DNA from: Bordetella parapertussis
GTDB lineage: Bacteria > Pseudomonadota > Gammaproteobacteria > Burkholderiales > Burkholderiaceae_D
DNA length: 32,721 bases
Assembly (NCBI GenBank): GCA_945883145.1
Contig: CAMCXB010000024.1
Location: 1-32,721 of the forward strand
Direction of reading: 5' to 3'
Positions 31,900-32,721 of this stretch are shown piece by piece. A model generated the notes under the pieces. The model was not told the origin of the DNA. It did no database searches and was given only the letters and a program-made list of their open reading frames with translations. The translations under genes were made by a program, and so were the position numbers. The first letter of the stretch is position 1; every line of letters starts with the position of its first letter.

Positions 31900-32721
31900 T
31901 TAGATCTTCACAATCGGCAAAGTAATCCTCAACTCAGCACCCGATTGAGACAGCAAATTAAAATCTATCGTTCCACCATGTCGTTGTTCAATAATATGAC
32001 GCGATAACCATAGCCCTAGTCCCATGCCAGATTCTTTGGTTGTCTTTAATAATTCAAATAAATCTTTATACTTCTCGCTAGAAATTCCAGGGCCATTATC
32101 TGAAATCACAATCAGCAATTTATCATCAGCTTGCTCTGTTCTTAAAAAGATTTTTTTAGCTGTGATATTTGCCTGCTCCATAGCTTCAATCGCATTATTA
32201 GCAATATTGACAATCACCTGATGAAATTCATTCGCATTGAGTTTAATAATGGGATTGAAAGCGATATCTGAAATTAGCTCGACATGCTTAGTACGTAATT
32301 GCGGATAAATAATAGGCTTCAATTTTTCTAGCACTTCTAAAATCCGCATAGCCTCAAGCTCTATATTTTCTTGCTTAAAAATCTTTTTAAGTGACAGAAC
32401 AATATTTGATGCACGACGATTATCGCGAATAATTGCCTCTAAAATTTCCCTATCTTCAGCCTTTACTTGTTCAAGCTGAGTAAATTTTCTTTGAAGAATA
32501 CCCACATTAATCATACTTGCAGCTAAAGGCTGACTCAACTCATGGGCTAATGAAGCAGATAATGCGCCAGTTGATGTCGCTCTATTTGCTAATAGCAAAG
32601 CAGAAATCATGGATTCCCTCTCTGCCAATAAGTTTTCTGCTTCTTGTTTTTCTACTGACATCTTTTGCTCATTGATAATCACACTCTGAAATAAATAACT
32701 ACCAATAAACATGTAGATGAT
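31900..32721 (-). CDS. Sensor histidine kinase, N-terminus cut by the window edge
   Basis: The frame is open to the right edge: IIY lies before the first Met, so the real start is outside. The visible part starts with a hydrophobic end (YMFIGSYLFQSVII) suggesting a transmembrane helix, then a coiled coil (VEKQEAENLLAERESMISALL). The H-box SASLAHELSQPLAAS has the phospho-histidine at H57 counted from MFIGS, of the FixL/DctB type. The N-box is VNIANNAIEAM, the G1 box SDNGPGIS and the G2 box GMGLGLWLSRH. No response-regulator gene is visible downstream within the window; it may lie upstream beyond 32721. The signal sensed is unknown. Confidence 0.9.
   Translation of the reverse strand: MIYMFIGSYLFQSVIINEQKMSVEKQEAENLLAERESMISALLLANRATSTGALSASLAHELSQPLAASMINVGILQRKFTQLEQVKAEDREILEAIIRDNRRASNIVLSLKKIFKQENIELEAMRILEVLEKLKPIIYPQLRTKHVELISDIAFNPIIKLNANEFHQVIVNIANNAIEAMEQANITAKKIFLRTEQADDKLLIVISDNGPGISSEKYKDLFELLKTTKESGMGLGLWLSRHIIEQRHGGTIDFNLLSQSGAELRITLPIVKI

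Overview
The window looks like the chromosome of a betaproteobacterium of the order Burkholderiales. The reasons are the order ispD / mfd / serB, the block phaC-phaR-rimO-metC beside pgeF-rluD-bamD, a class I PHA synthase with its PhaR regulator, and abundant acyl-CoA and glutathione S-transferase genes. Base composition looks moderate to AT-leaning, so a lower-GC family such as Oxalobacteraceae is possible; that placement is inference. I saw no rRNA, tRNA, CRISPR array, IS element or prophage.

Layout. Positions 1-13323 are core genes: ispD (minus, 3' end cut by the window edge) diverging from mfd-serB; then on the minus strand the polyhydroxybutyrate genes phaC and phaR, followed by rimO and metC; then rluD-pgeF (minus, overlapping stop/start), a small two-helix membrane protein, and bamD. 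Positions 13324-16672 hold an accessory patch: a pair of palindromic repeats (REPIN-like), a two-gene module of a winged-helix regulator and an AbiEii-like nucleotidyltransferase with a near-perfect 33-bp operator, the peroxide-stress gene yaaA, and an orphan PIN-domain RNase. Positions 16741-24178 are small-molecule metabolism: a methionine-type aminotransferase, a GST, an enoyl-CoA isomerase/hydratase overlapping a histidine phosphatase, then an APH-fold kinase and an unusual acyl-CoA dehydrogenase, a terminator, and a GST-HAD pair.

Positions 24179-25227 are a second accessory patch: another REPIN-like doublet, a decayed copy of the 3' end of a maoC gene, and a higBA-type toxin-antitoxin pair. 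Positions 25228-28042 are a minus-strand operon of two acyl-CoA dehydrogenases and a MaoC-type hydratase. The rest holds a 42-residue lipoprotein, a Sel1-repeat protein with a secreted adhesin-E-like protein, an uncharacterised exported protein with a clear terminator, a 2OG-Fe(II) oxygenase-like protein, and a histidine kinase cut by the right edge.

The most interesting unit is the kinase / acyl-CoA dehydrogenase pair at 20359-22718. It resembles the split form of the animal ACAD10/ACAD11 proteins and the LvaA/LvaC pair of levulinate catabolism. This suggests it handles 4-hydroxyacyl-CoAs through a phosphorylated intermediate. A HAD protein, the third domain type of ACAD10, lies just downstream. 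The second strong signal is a family of four short palindromes with compensating stem changes, arranged as two inverted doublets, each just upstream of a toxin-antitoxin-like module.
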